A DNA stretch of 64,000 nucleotides, from positions 232,396 to 296,395 of the forward strand of contig JAKPOP010000001.1 in assembly GCA_029547805.1 (NCBI GenBank). The letters run 5' to 3'. This document shows, in pieces, positions 16,959-25,100 of the stretch (positions within the stretch are counted from its first letter, which is position 1; each line of letters starts with the position of its first letter). The DNA comes from Deltaproteobacteria bacterium. GTDB taxonomy: Bacteria; Myxococcota_A; UBA9042; DTJE01. The position numbers were made by a program, and so were the translations under genes. Below the pieces are notes generated by a model, which worked only from the letters and a program-made list of their open reading frames with translations, made no database searches and had not been told where the DNA came from.

Positions 16959-17826
16959 TGCCAGGCCAACCACAGGACCCCGGGGAAGTCCTGGCGGACC
17001 TGGGCAATCTGATCGACGCGCTGGGCGCCTACCGGACGGTGGCCATCCTGACCGGCGGCTTCGTGCCCCTGATGTACCGCCGCATGCCAGATCTGGTGAC
17101 GCCGCCGATGCCGCCGCTGCTGACCACGACTTCGACTGGACCGTGCCGACCCGCCTGGAGGTGCTGGGTGGCGAGGCGCTCGCGGAGCGGCTGCTTGACT
17201 CGAAGTTCGTGGCGATCCCGTCCGCCGGCACCGAGCCGCCGGTGCTGCGGTTCCAGCCCGAGCGGTTCGGGACCACGACGCTCGGGCCGACGTACGTGGA
17301 GTTCCTGGCACCCCTGGTCGGGGCCGATGTCGATCGGAAGGGCAATCCGAAAACGGTCGTCCGCGTCCAGCGCGGACTGACGGCCCAGGCCATGCGCTAC
17401 CTGGACCTGCTGTTCGTGGAACCGATCCTGTTCGACGCTGCCACGTTGCCGGAGCTGGGGCTCGCCGGGCTCACGAACATCCTGCTGCCGAACCCGGCGA
17501 GCTACGTGATCCAGAAGCTGCTGGCCTGGCCGTCACGGGACGCGGGAAAGCGGGGCAAGGACCTCGCGTACGTGCACGAGGTGGCCGTCCTGACGCAGAA
17601 GCGCTGGCCCGAGGTGGCGGCGACCGTGAAGTTGTTGCAGGCGCGCTTCCCGGCCGAATGGTTCGATCGGGTCCACGAGCTGATCGACCGACAGTTCGAG
17701 TCCGAGGCGGCGGACGGCCCCATCGCCGTCGTCCGGCAGTATCGCGACCTTCCCGGTCGCGCCCCGAGCGAGCGGGCCGTGTGGCAGACGGTCCGCGACT
17801 TCGCGCGGGCGGTCGGGATCAGGTAG
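16958..17826 (+). pseudogene. AbiEii-like nucleotidyltransferase toxin, frameshifted
   Basis: Reading from ATG 16958 gives 'TVAILTGGFVPLMYRRM', the GG motif of a minimal nucleotidyltransferase. The family sequence then continues in another frame from about 17122 ('DHDFDWTVPTRLEV', with the DxD metal-binding pair at 17128-17136) through to 17826. A one-base loss between about 17105 and 17122 explains the break. Restored, the protein would be about 289 aa, normal for AbiEii-like proteins. Toxin loss is plausible where its antitoxin stays; a sequencing error is the alternative. Its start overlaps the AbiEi-like stop. Confidence 0.65.
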
Positions 17827-18203
17827 CCGCCGGGAACGACCGTAAACCAGTGGTGCAGATGACAGCTCCGCATGGCTGTGGCCTGGACTGTCTCTGCGCG
17901 CGATGTCACCACGATGCCGCGGCGACGGCGGACGGGTGGGCTCCCCTGACTCCGGCACCGGGGATGGCTGGATCAGGTCACGATGCACCCACAGGAACCA
18001 CTCGACGTCGCCGACCATCGACGACTCCGCATTTCCCGACCGGCCAGAATTTCCGGAACCAGTACCTCGGGGTCGCCGAGGCTCCGGTCCTCCCTCCGCT
18101 CGTCCCTCGTCATCTTGCTCATCTCTTTGAACGTCCTCCATCGGGGTCATGACCCAACGTTTGTGTCCAAGGGAACCGGGTGCAGGTCACCGGTGGCCGC
18201 CCT

Positions 18204-18228
18204 GGATCATTTTCCCATGGCCGGAACC
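18204..18228 (+). repeat. Insertion-sequence-like end, copy 2
   Basis: Matches 13666-13690 at 21 of 25 positions in the same orientation. A second, weaker block (18185-18199) sits just upstream, as expected for an element with several terminal repeats. With copy 1 it brackets 4.5 kb that hold both toxin-antitoxin-like operons. Confidence 0.4.
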
Positions 18229-18376
18229 AGTTTCGACGACTGCGGCTGCGGATTGCGGCGTGAGGGTCGGGAGCGAAGTCTCCCAAGCATTGATGGGCGT
18301 TTGTGGCCAGGAGCGCGTTTCGGCTGATGCCGCCTCTGGTTTCATCCTGGTAGTTCGGATGGTTCGGTCCTTCCCA

Positions 18377-18406
18377 TTGACAATCCTGGTTCGACTCCCG
18401 TACAAG
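18377..18406 (+). promoter_or_regulatory. Promoter of the metal-efflux operon
   Basis: -35 TTGACA (18377-18382), 18-bp spacer, -10 TACAAG (18401-18406), 26 bases before the first ATG (18432). No clear metal-regulator palindrome was found around it. Confidence 0.5.
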
Positions 18407-18431
18407 AGCGGAGGGTTGTGTCGGAAGCAGG

Positions 18432-18761
18432 ATGCCGACGCTCGTTCGTCATGTTGTCGCCAGTGTCGCCCTCGTTGCCTTCCTCGGTGCCATCGGGGAA
18501 GTGCGTCCCTGTCTGGACGATGACGACTGCGAGCGCTCCTGCTCGTCCGCGGCTGCCGCTGCGTGCCCGGAATCGGACCAGCACCACGATCCGAAGCCGC
18601 CCGTCCATTCCTGCGACTGCATGTGCCACGTGCCTGGCATCGCGATGACGGCGCCCGCGGGTGTCCGCAGCGACGCATCGGTCGAACTTTGCGATGTGCC
18701 CGTGCGCGGCCCGGTGACCTCGGGATTCCTGGACTCGCTGTTCCGCCCGCCTCGCGCCTGA
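18432..18761 (+). CDS. Small secreted Cys/His-rich protein of the metal-efflux operon
   Basis: 109 aa. An N-terminal signal peptide (about residues 1-25, 'VVASVALVAFLGAIGEV') is followed by cysteine-rich clusters 'CLDDDDCERSC' and 'HSCDCMCHVPGI'. The H-x-C-x-C-x-C-H pattern suggests periplasmic metal or redox binding. Similar small genes precede CusCBA/CzcCBA operons in other bacteria. AGCAGGA before the ATG is the ribosome-binding site. The specific metal cannot be read; copper is a reasonable guess. Confidence 0.6.
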   Translation: MPTLVRHVVASVALVAFLGAIGEVRPCLDDDDCERSCSSAAAAACPESDQHHDPKPPVHSCDCMCHVPGIAMTAPAGVRSDASVELCDVPVRGPVTSGFLDSLFRPPRA

Positions 18762-18838
18762 CACCGACCTCGCACCCAGACTCGAAGAAACCAGAACTTC
18801 GTGACCGGGGCTCCGCCGTTTGGGCCCCGAGGAGGGCG

Positions 18839-20083
18839 ATGATGCGTGAACACGCACTCTGCGTGATTCTTCTCGCGATGATGCTGCCCGGTCCGGTGCT
18901 CGGCCAGGAGGCGGTGCCTCTGCCCCTGCGATGGGCCGACGTGATGCGCCGGGTCGATGCGTTGCCGCGGGTGCAGGAGGTCCTGCTCCGTTCCCGTGCC
19001 GCGCAGGCCGGCCTGGATGCAGCGGGGCAGGTCCCCAATCCCGAGGTCGAGGCCCGCCTGGGCTGGGGGATGCCCAGGGGCAGCGGCACCTCCGGACTGG
19101 AGTGGGGCGTCGCGCTAACGATTCCCTTCGACTGGATCGGGCCCCGGGGTGCCGAGATGCGGGCCGCCCGGTGGGAGGCGGACGCGAGCCGTCTGGACAC
19201 GATCACGGCCCGACGCGAGGTGCTGGGCCGCCTGATGAGGCTCTTCTGGGAGATCGCGCACGACCAGCAACTGGTGCAGACGCTCCGGGAGACCGAGGCC
19301 CAGGTCGAACGTCTGGCCGGGCTGATCCGGCTTCGCGTGGAAAAGGGCGAGTCTCGGCCTACTGAACTGCCTCGCATCGAGACCGAACTGGAGCGGGTCC
19401 GCCTGGACCTGGAGAGGGCCCTGGCGGACCTCCGTGCCGATAGGGCTGCGCTGGAAGCGGTGCTGGGCCTCTCCGAGGGCGCTATCCAGGCTGTGGAGGC
19501 CGACGGCGCTGCGTTCCCCGAACCCCTGTCCCGGGAAGAGACAATCGCCAGGGTCGCCGGGGTCCACCCCAGGCTGGCCGCGGCGCTGGCCCGAGTCCGT
19601 GCCAGGGAGGCGGTTGTCGCGGCCGAGCGGGCCCGCAGGATCCCCGGCTTTTCTCTGGGCGGGCACTTCGACCGGGAACTGGACAAGGGTGCGGCCGGCG
19701 GCGTGCTGCAGGTGCGGCTCCCGGTCTGGAACTGGAACACAGGTGCCATCCGGCGTGCGGAGGCCGAACATGCTGCCGAGGAACGCGCCGCCGAGTCGGC
19801 CGCCCGGGACCTGCTGGCCGAAGCGGGCAGGGCCTGGGAGCGCTGCGTCCAGATCCGGGGCGCGGCGCAGCGGTTCGATGAGGAGATCCTGCCCCGGGTC
19901 GAGGCGGCGAGCCGCGCCGTGGAACGAGGCTTCGAACTGGGCGAGGTGTCGCTGATCGACGTGCTGGACGCCCGCCGCGTGCTGCTTGACGCACGGAAGG
20001 AGCGGATCGAGGCCGGGCTGAGGGCCCGCGTGGAGTGCGCGGCGCTGGCCGTGCTGACGGGGGAGATCGATGATGCAAATTGA
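18839..20083 (+). CDS. TolC-family outer-membrane factor of heavy-metal efflux (CzcC/CusC-like)
   Basis: 414 aa. The start ATG 18839 has GGAGGG just upstream and opens a signal peptide ending near 'PVLGQE'; longer upstream frame is not part of the gene. Two repeats of long amphipathic helices ('LRLRV', 'EVSLIDVLDARRVLLDAR') are the outer-membrane-factor pattern. There is no lipobox cysteine. It forms the outer channel for the RND pump encoded downstream and overlaps the fusion-protein gene by 14 bases. Confidence 0.85.
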   Translation: MMREHALCVILLAMMLPGPVLGQEAVPLPLRWADVMRRVDALPRVQEVLLRSRAAQAGLDAAGQVPNPEVEARLGWGMPRGSGTSGLEWGVALTIPFDWIGPRGAEMRAARWEADASRLDTITARREVLGRLMRLFWEIAHDQQLVQTLRETEAQVERLAGLIRLRVEKGESRPTELPRIETELERVRLDLERALADLRADRAALEAVLGLSEGAIQAVEADGAAFPEPLSREETIARVAGVHPRLAAALARVRAREAVVAAERARRIPGFSLGGHFDRELDKGAAGGVLQVRLPVWNWNTGAIRRAEAEHAAEERAAESAARDLLAEAGRAWERCVQIRGAAQRFDEEILPRVEAASRAVERGFELGEVSLIDVLDARRVLLDARKERIEAGLRARVECAALAVLTGEIDDAN

Positions 20084-21473
20084 CGACGTGAGGAGCCGGG
20101 TGAACCGGCTTGCGATCCTGATCGCTTGCCTGTTCGTCGGGGCCTGCGGGAAGCATCCGGCGGCGCCGTCGGCCGAGAAGCCGGCCTCCAAGGAGGCCCC
20201 GAAGGAGGCCGCGGGCCACGAGGCCGAGGGCCATGGCGGCCACGAGGCGGAGGAGAAGGGCGAGGGGCACGCGGAGGGGGAACACGGCGAGACGTCCGAT
20301 CTGGACCGCCCCGTCGAGGAACTGTTCTCCGCCACTTGCGAGCACAAGAAGAAGACCTTCGAATGCGACGAGTGCCGGTACGAGATGGGCATCGTGAGGG
20401 TCGCCGCCGCGATCGTCGACGGCGGGCTGCTGCGCACGGCCGAGGCCACTCCGAGGGCCGTGGATGCGCCCATCGTGCTGACCGGCGAGGTTCGCTTCGA
20501 CGAGCGACGGGTCACGCACGTGGCGCCCCGTACCGACGGAGTGCTTCGGGCCGTCCACGTCCAGATCGGGGACCGCGTGAAGGCTGGGCAGGCTCTGTTC
20601 GAGGTGGACAGCATCGCGCTGGGGGACGCGCTGGGCGAATACCTGGAGGCCCGGGCCTCCCGGGACCTGGCGTCGCGCACGCTTGATCGGCAGAAGGCGC
20701 TGCTCCGCGAGGGCGTATCGTCGGAGCGGGAGGTCCTGGAGTCCCAGAACCGCTTCGAGTCCGCGGATATCCGCGTCCGCGCTGCGTCGGAGCGCCTGCT
20801 GCGGCTGGGACTGGACCCGGCCGACCTGGGCTCCCTCGGCAGCGCCAGCCGGCTCGGCAGCGCCCGGGGGCGCCTGGTCGTTCGCGCACCGATCGAGGGG
20901 CGCGTCATCGACATGCACGCGGTGGCCGGCGAGGCGGCCAAGGCCGGCGAGAGCGTGATGGTTGTTGGCGAAACGGACCCCGTGTGGGTCTTCGCCGATC
21001 TCTACGAGGACCATCTGGGGGCCGTGCAGGCCCGCTTGGGTGCGGGGCCGGTGTCGGCGATGGTGTCGGTCAAGGCACACCCCGGCGATGAGTTCCCTGG
21101 CACGCTGGACCTGCTGGGCGCGGTGATGGATGAAAAGACTCGCACCGTGAAGGCCCGGGTGACGGTCGCCAACCCCGACGGGAAGTTGCGGCCGGGGATG
21201 TTCGCCCAGGTCCGCCTGGTGCTGCCTGGTGACGAACAGGTCCTGGCGATCCCGCGTGCCGCGGTGATGCAGGACGAGGGGCGCTCGTTCGTGTTCGTCC
21301 CGCACCACGGGGACTACTGGGTCCGCCGGCCGGTCCGGACGGGCCGCGAATGGGACGGGTGGGTCGAGGTGAAGGGGGGGATCCAGGCGGGCCAGCGCGT
21401 GGCGGCCAACGGCGCCTTCCTCCTGAAGTCCGACGTGCTGCGCTCGAAGATGGGCGCAGGCTGCGCGGACTAG
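20070..21473 (+). CDS. RND periplasmic adaptor lipoprotein with His-rich N-terminus (CzcB/CusB-like)
   Basis: 467 aa. A lipobox 'CLFVGAC' near residue 27 marks a lipoprotein. Residues about 50-75 are rich in His and Glu ('HEAEGHGGHEAEEKGEGHAE'), and 'CEHKKKTFECDECRYEMG' follows, a small Cys-pair motif like the heavy-metal-binding domain of other CzcB proteins. The barrel-sandwich, hairpin and membrane-proximal domains follow ('GVLRAVHVQIGDRVKAGQ', 'PIEGRVIDMHAVAGE'). It links pump to outer channel and probably also captures metal in the periplasm. Confidence 0.87.
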   Translation: MMQIDDVRSRVNRLAILIACLFVGACGKHPAAPSAEKPASKEAPKEAAGHEAEGHGGHEAEEKGEGHAEGEHGETSDLDRPVEELFSATCEHKKKTFECDECRYEMGIVRVAAAIVDGGLLRTAEATPRAVDAPIVLTGEVRFDERRVTHVAPRTDGVLRAVHVQIGDRVKAGQALFEVDSIALGDALGEYLEARASRDLASRTLDRQKALLREGVSSEREVLESQNRFESADIRVRAASERLLRLGLDPADLGSLGSASRLGSARGRLVVRAPIEGRVIDMHAVAGEAAKAGESVMVVGETDPVWVFADLYEDHLGAVQARLGAGPVSAMVSVKAHPGDEFPGTLDLLGAVMDEKTRTVKARVTVANPDGKLRPGMFAQVRLVLPGDEQVLAIPRAAVMQDEGRSFVFVPHHGDYWVRRPVRTGREWDGWVEVKGGIQAGQRVAANGAFLLKSDVLRSKMGAGCAD

Positions 21474-21483
21474 GAGGGACATC

Positions 21484-24400
21484 ATGCAGCGATTCATGGA
21501 AGGGCTTCTCGGGAACCGGATCCTGGTGATCCTGGTGACCGTTGTCCTGGCCGGCCTTGGAGTGGCGTCCTGGCTGAACCTGCCCATCGATGCCTTTCCC
21601 GACGTGACGAACGTTCAGGTGATGGTGCTGTCCAAGGCGCCGGGCCTGACGGCCGTGGACGTCGAGCAGCGCGTCACCTACCCCATCGAGCAGCAGATGC
21701 GCGGACTGCCCCGGGTGAAGCAGGTCCGCTCTCTGTCCCGCGCCGGGCTCTCCCAGGTCGTCATCGTCTTCGACGACGACGCGGAGACCTACTGGACGCG
21801 GCAGGTCGTCTTCGAGCGTCTGAGCGACGTGCGGGACCAACTGCCGCCGGGCGTCGAACCGGAACTCGGCCCCATCAGCACGGGGCTCGGCGAGATCTAC
21901 CAGTACACGCTGGAGAGCGACACCTTGTCGCTGACGGAACTGCGGACGCTGCAGGACTGGGTCGTGGCTCCGCGCCTGAAGACCGTCCGCGGCGTCGCCG
22001 AGATCAACAGCTTCGGCGGCTTCGTGAAGCAGTATCAGGTGCTGGTCCACCCCGACCAGTTGATCAAGTACGGACTGACCATGGCCGAGGTCGTCGCGGC
22101 GGTGGAGAAGAACAACGCCAATGCGGGAGGCGGGGTGCTGGTCCGCGACTGGGAGCAGGTCTACCTGCGCGGCGTAGGCCTGCTGAAGGATCTGCCCGAC
22201 ATCGAGCGGATCGTGCTGAAGGCCCACGAGGGCGCCCCGGTCTTCCTGCGCGACGTGGCCGACGTCGTCATCGGGGTCGAGCCCCGGCAGGGCGCGGTGA
22301 CCCGGGACGGCAAGGGCGAGGTGGTCGCCGGCATGGTCATCATGCTGAAGGGCGAGAACTCGAAGGACGTCGTCGAGCGCACGAAGGAGGCCATCGCCAA
22401 GGTCCAGGCCTCGCTGCCCGAGGGCGTTCGGCTGTCCGTCTTCTACGACCGCACCGGGCTGATCCAGGCGTGCATCAAGACCGTGATGGACGCGCTGATG
22501 GAGGGCGGCATCCTCGTGATCCTCGTGCTGTTCCTGTTCCTGGCCGAGTTGCGGACGGCGATGATCGTCCTGTTCTCGCTGCCCTTCACGTTCCTCGTCA
22601 CCTTCATCTTGATGAGGCGGACCGGGATCTCGTCGAACCTGATGAGCCTGGGCGGCCTGGCCTTCAGCGTGGGCATGGTGGTGGACGCGTCCATCGTGGT
22701 GGTCGAGAACATCCGCCGGCACCTGGCCCACCACATGGATCCGGGGTCGAAGCGCCGCGTCGTGGCCGACGCCTTCGCGGAGGTGGCCAGACCCGTGGCG
22801 TTCAGCGTGCTGATCATCGGGATCATCCTGGTGCCGTTGTATTCGCTGCAGGGGGTCGAGGGGAAGATGTTCCACCCCCTCGCCTCGACGATGCTCATCG
22901 CGCTGCTGGTCTCGCTGGTGGTGGCCCTGACCATCGTGCCCGTCCTGGCCGACTGGGCGCTGAAGCAGATCCCGGAACGGGAGTTCGGCTTCATCAAGCG
23001 CTTCCACGCGGGCTACCTGCGGTTCCTGGACGGGGCGGTCCGGCATTCCCGGATTACCGTCGGGGTCACGGTCGCGGCGCTGGTGGTCGCGGGAGCCCTG
23101 ACCCCGCTGATCGGCACCGAGTTCATGCCGTCGCTGGACGAGGGCTCCATCGCCATCAACGTGGTCCGCCTGCCGAACGCCTCGCTGGAGGGGGCGACGC
23201 AGGTATCCGACTTCATCGAGAAGCGCCTGCTGCAGTTCCCCGAGGTGGACACCGTGATCAGCAAGAGCGGCCGGGCCGAGATCAGCGAGGACCCCATGGG
23301 GCCCGAGCAGACCGACGTCTTCGTGATGCTGAAGCCGCGCAAGGAGTGGGGCACCGGCCGGGACAGGACGGAACTCGTGGCGGCCATCCAGCAGGACCTG
23401 GGGCAGATCCCCGGCCTGCGGATGTCCTTCAGCCAGCCCATCGCCCTGCGCGTCAACGAGCTGATCTCGGGCGTGAAGGGCGATCTGGCCGTGAAGGTCT
23501 TCGGCGACGACCTGGAGGCGCTGAAGCGGGTGGCAGACCGCGTGGCGACCGTGCTGCGCGGCATTGAGGGCGCCCAGGACGTGAAGGTCGAGCAGGTCTC
23601 GGGCATGGATCAGGTCGACGTGGAAATCGACCGTGCGGCGGTGGCCCGGTACGGCATCAACGTTGCGGACGTGAACGAGGCCATCGAGATCGGCTTCGGG
23701 GGGCGTGCCGCCACCACGCTGATCGAGGGCCAGCGGCGGTTCAAGGTGGTTGTACGGCTGCCCGAGGCCGACCGCCGGTGGGTGGCCGAGGTCGAGCGGC
23801 TACTGATCCCGGCGGCTGGCGGCGAGCGCGTGCCTCTGGGTCAGCTCGCGGTGGTGCGGTTCGTCGAGTCCCCGACTCAGATCGGGCGCGAGAACGGAAT
23901 CCGGCGCGTCGTCGTCGAGACCAACATCCGCGGACGAGACCTGGGCGGCTTCGTCGAGGAGGCCAAGGCGAAGCTGGCGGACATCCAGGCTGGCCTGCCG
24001 GCGGGTTCGTTCCTGGAGTACGGCGGGCAGTTCGAGAACCAGCAGCGGGCCATGAGGCAGTTGGCCATCCTGGTGCCTGTCGCGCTGCTGCTGATCCTGG
24101 TGCTGCTCCACATGGCGCTCGGTTCCGTGCGGGACTCGCTGCTGGTGCTGTTGAACCTGCCCTTCGCCATGGTAGGCGGGGTCGTGGCGGTCGTGATCTT
24201 CGGGATGGACCTGTCGGTCTCAGCCGTCGTCGCGTTCATCGTTCTGCTGGGCATCGCGGTGCAGAACGGCGTTGTGCTGGTGGCGTTCTTCCGCCAGCTC
24301 CGGGAGCGAGGTCACAGCGTGGCCGAGACCATCCACGAGGGCTGCAACCTCCGCTTCCGGCCCCTGCTGATGACCGCGTTGACGTCTTTCATCGGGCACT

Positions 24401-24558
24401 TGCCGATGCTGTACGCCACGGGCTCGGGAGCCGACATCCAGAAGCCCCTGGCCGTCGTTGTGATGGGTGGGCTGGTCACCAGCACGCTGCTGACCCTGGT
24501 CGTGCTGCCGGCGATCTACGGATGGTTCGCCGGCCGCAGCGAGGAAGCAGAAATCTGA
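21484..24558 (+). CDS. Heavy-metal RND efflux pump (CzcA/CusA family)
   Basis: 1024 aa with the usual twelve-helix, two-porter-loop layout. Family marks: 'PIDAFPDVTNVQV' after the first helix, 'GLSQVVIVFDDDAETYW', and the transmembrane-4 motif 'SVGMVVDASIVVVEN', whose D drives proton coupling. The later half repeats the pattern with 'NLPFAMVGGVVAVV'. Substrate, monovalent (Cu/Ag) or divalent (Zn/Co/Cd), cannot be decided from the motif alone. It is the inner-membrane motor, 10 bases after the adaptor gene and 11 bases before the PII-like gene. Confidence 0.92.
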   Translation: MQRFMEGLLGNRILVILVTVVLAGLGVASWLNLPIDAFPDVTNVQVMVLSKAPGLTAVDVEQRVTYPIEQQMRGLPRVKQVRSLSRAGLSQVVIVFDDDAETYWTRQVVFERLSDVRDQLPPGVEPELGPISTGLGEIYQYTLESDTLSLTELRTLQDWVVAPRLKTVRGVAEINSFGGFVKQYQVLVHPDQLIKYGLTMAEVVAAVEKNNANAGGGVLVRDWEQVYLRGVGLLKDLPDIERIVLKAHEGAPVFLRDVADVVIGVEPRQGAVTRDGKGEVVAGMVIMLKGENSKDVVERTKEAIAKVQASLPEGVRLSVFYDRTGLIQACIKTVMDALMEGGILVILVLFLFLAELRTAMIVLFSLPFTFLVTFILMRRTGISSNLMSLGGLAFSVGMVVDASIVVVENIRRHLAHHMDPGSKRRVVADAFAEVARPVAFSVLIIGIILVPLYSLQGVEGKMFHPLASTMLIALLVSLVVALTIVPVLADWALKQIPEREFGFIKRFHAGYLRFLDGAVRHSRITVGVTVAALVVAGALTPLIGTEFMPSLDEGSIAINVVRLPNASLEGATQVSDFIEKRLLQFPEVDTVISKSGRAEISEDPMGPEQTDVFVMLKPRKEWGTGRDRTELVAAIQQDLGQIPGLRMSFSQPIALRVNELISGVKGDLAVKVFGDDLEALKRVADRVATVLRGIEGAQDVKVEQVSGMDQVDVEIDRAAVARYGINVADVNEAIEIGFGGRAATTLIEGQRRFKVVVRLPEADRRWVAEVERLLIPAAGGERVPLGQLAVVRFVESPTQIGRENGIRRVVVETNIRGRDLGGFVEEAKAKLADIQAGLPAGSFLEYGGQFENQQRAMRQLAILVPVALLLILVLLHMALGSVRDSLLVLLNLPFAMVGGVVAVVIFGMDLSVSAVVAFIVLLGIAVQNGVVLVAFFRQLRERGHSVAETIHEGCNLRFRPLLMTALTSFIGHLPMLYATGSGADIQKPLAVVVMGGLVTSTLLTLVVLPAIYGWFAGRSEEAEI

Positions 24559-24569
24559 AGGAAGGTGCC

Positions 24570-25001
24570 ATGAGGCAGATCAAGGCGATCCTTCAGCCGT
24601 TCATGCTCCAGTTCGTGTGTGACGCGCTGGAGGCCATCGACGGGTTGCCGGGCGTGACGATCTTGCAGGTCTCACGCTTTGGGACGATGAGGGACAGGGA
24701 CATCCCGGAGGCCCACGTGGACGCCGGACGGGACTTCAGCAAGAGGACCCGCATCGAGGTGGTCGTCCCGGACGCGTTGGCGGATCGGGTGGTCGAGGCC
24801 ATCACGCGGGCTGCGCGCACCGGGAAGCCAGGGGACGGCAAGGTCTTCGTCAGCGACGTGACGGGCGCGGGTCAGTCATGGCACCAACTCGACATCCCGC
24901 GGAAACGCCAGGGAGATCGACGCCCCGCAATCAGGTCGATTCCGTCGTTGTCCTGGACAGTAGCGGGGGCTGGATTTGAACCAGCGACCTTCGGGTTATG
25001 A
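24570..25001 (+). CDS. PII-like protein linked to metal efflux (PII-NG type), with altered C-terminus
   Basis: 143 aa from ATG 24570. Residues 1-97 fit a PII/GlnB ferredoxin-like fold ('MRQIKAILQPFML', 'RIEVVVPDALADRVVEAI', 'GDGKVFVSDV') but lack the uridylylated T-loop tyrosine. A PII group of this kind (PII-NG) is known beside CusA/CzcA pumps. Similarity ends near residue 97. The remaining residues are unlike the family, and the last 12 ('AGAGFEPATFGL') are translated from the antisense of the tRNA gene. The native end was probably lost at the island junction. Confidence 0.75.
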   Translation: MRQIKAILQPFMLQFVCDALEAIDGLPGVTILQVSRFGTMRDRDIPEAHVDAGRDFSKRTRIEVVVPDALADRVVEAITRAARTGKPGDGKVFVSDVTGAGQSWHQLDIPRKRQGDRRPAIRSIPSLSWTVAGAGFEPATFGL

Positions 25002-25034
25002 GCCCGACGAGCTTCCGGACTGCTCCACCCCGCA
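24961..25034 (-). tRNA. Initiator tRNA-Met (CAU)
   Basis: 74 nt folding into a normal cloverleaf on the minus strand, CAU anticodon in loop 'CTCATAA', anticodon stem with GGG/CCC pairs as in initiator tRNAs. Bases 1 and 72 are T and T, an unpaired top of the acceptor stem that marks an initiator. T-arm 'GGTTCAAATCC' is complete. CCA is not encoded. Its 3' end is the right border of the proposed island. Confidence 0.95.
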
Positions 25035-25039
25035 GCCGA

Positions 25040-25057
25040 GACCCCCCGGAAGGGGTC
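25040..25057. terminator. Hairpin between the MFS gene and the tRNA
   Basis: Perfect 6-bp stem GACCCC/GGGGTC with a 6-nt loop, ending 5 bases before the tRNA 5' end. No T-run; it could be an end of the MFS transcript or a tRNA leader structure. Confidence 0.25.
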
Positions 25058-25071
25058 CTCAAGGTGACAGC

Positions 25072-25100
25072 ATTATGGCCCGTCAGGTGGGCCTTGTCAA
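25072..25100 (-). promoter_or_regulatory. Promoter of the initiator tRNA gene
   Basis: On the minus strand: -35 TTGACA (25095-25100), 17-bp spacer, -10 CATAAT (25072-25077), 37 bases upstream of the tRNA. The -35 box lies inside the last codons of the MFS gene, so the tRNA has its own near-consensus promoter. Confidence 0.7.

Larger units (their letters stand above)
17827..18431. other. Degraded intergenic region with insertion-sequence-like remnant
   Basis: 605 bp without a supported gene. Frames through it give no recognisable product and no ribosome-binding sites. The stretch 18129-18232 has repeated GGTCA...GGCCG blocks that look like the end of an IS21-type element (see 18204-18228). 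The metal-efflux promoter lies at its right end. Confidence 0.4.
13038..24962. mobile_element. Probable genomic island at the initiator tRNA gene
   Basis: About 11.9 kb bounded on the right by the 3' end of the initiator tRNA gene (24961-25034, minus) and on the left by a 40-bp imperfect repeat of that 3' part. The geometry fits integration at a tRNA 3' end, with the tRNA kept whole. Contents are accessory: a truncated ATPase, two toxin-antitoxin-like operons, insertion-sequence-like ends and a metal-efflux operon. Core genes lie on both sides. No integrase, relaxase or replication gene is seen, so the island is probably decayed or mobilised in trans. Four mismatches in the repeat suggest an old event. 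Confidence 0.55.

Noticed and set aside
18563..18838. N-terminal extension of the outer-membrane-factor gene
   Set aside because: The ATG at 18839 has a strong ribosome-binding site and starts a signal peptide; the extension overlaps the small Cys-rich gene.
24570..25001. CutA-type divalent-ion tolerance protein
   Set aside because: Size and strand order are similar, but the start 'MRQIKAILQPF' and the efflux-operon context fit PII-NG better.
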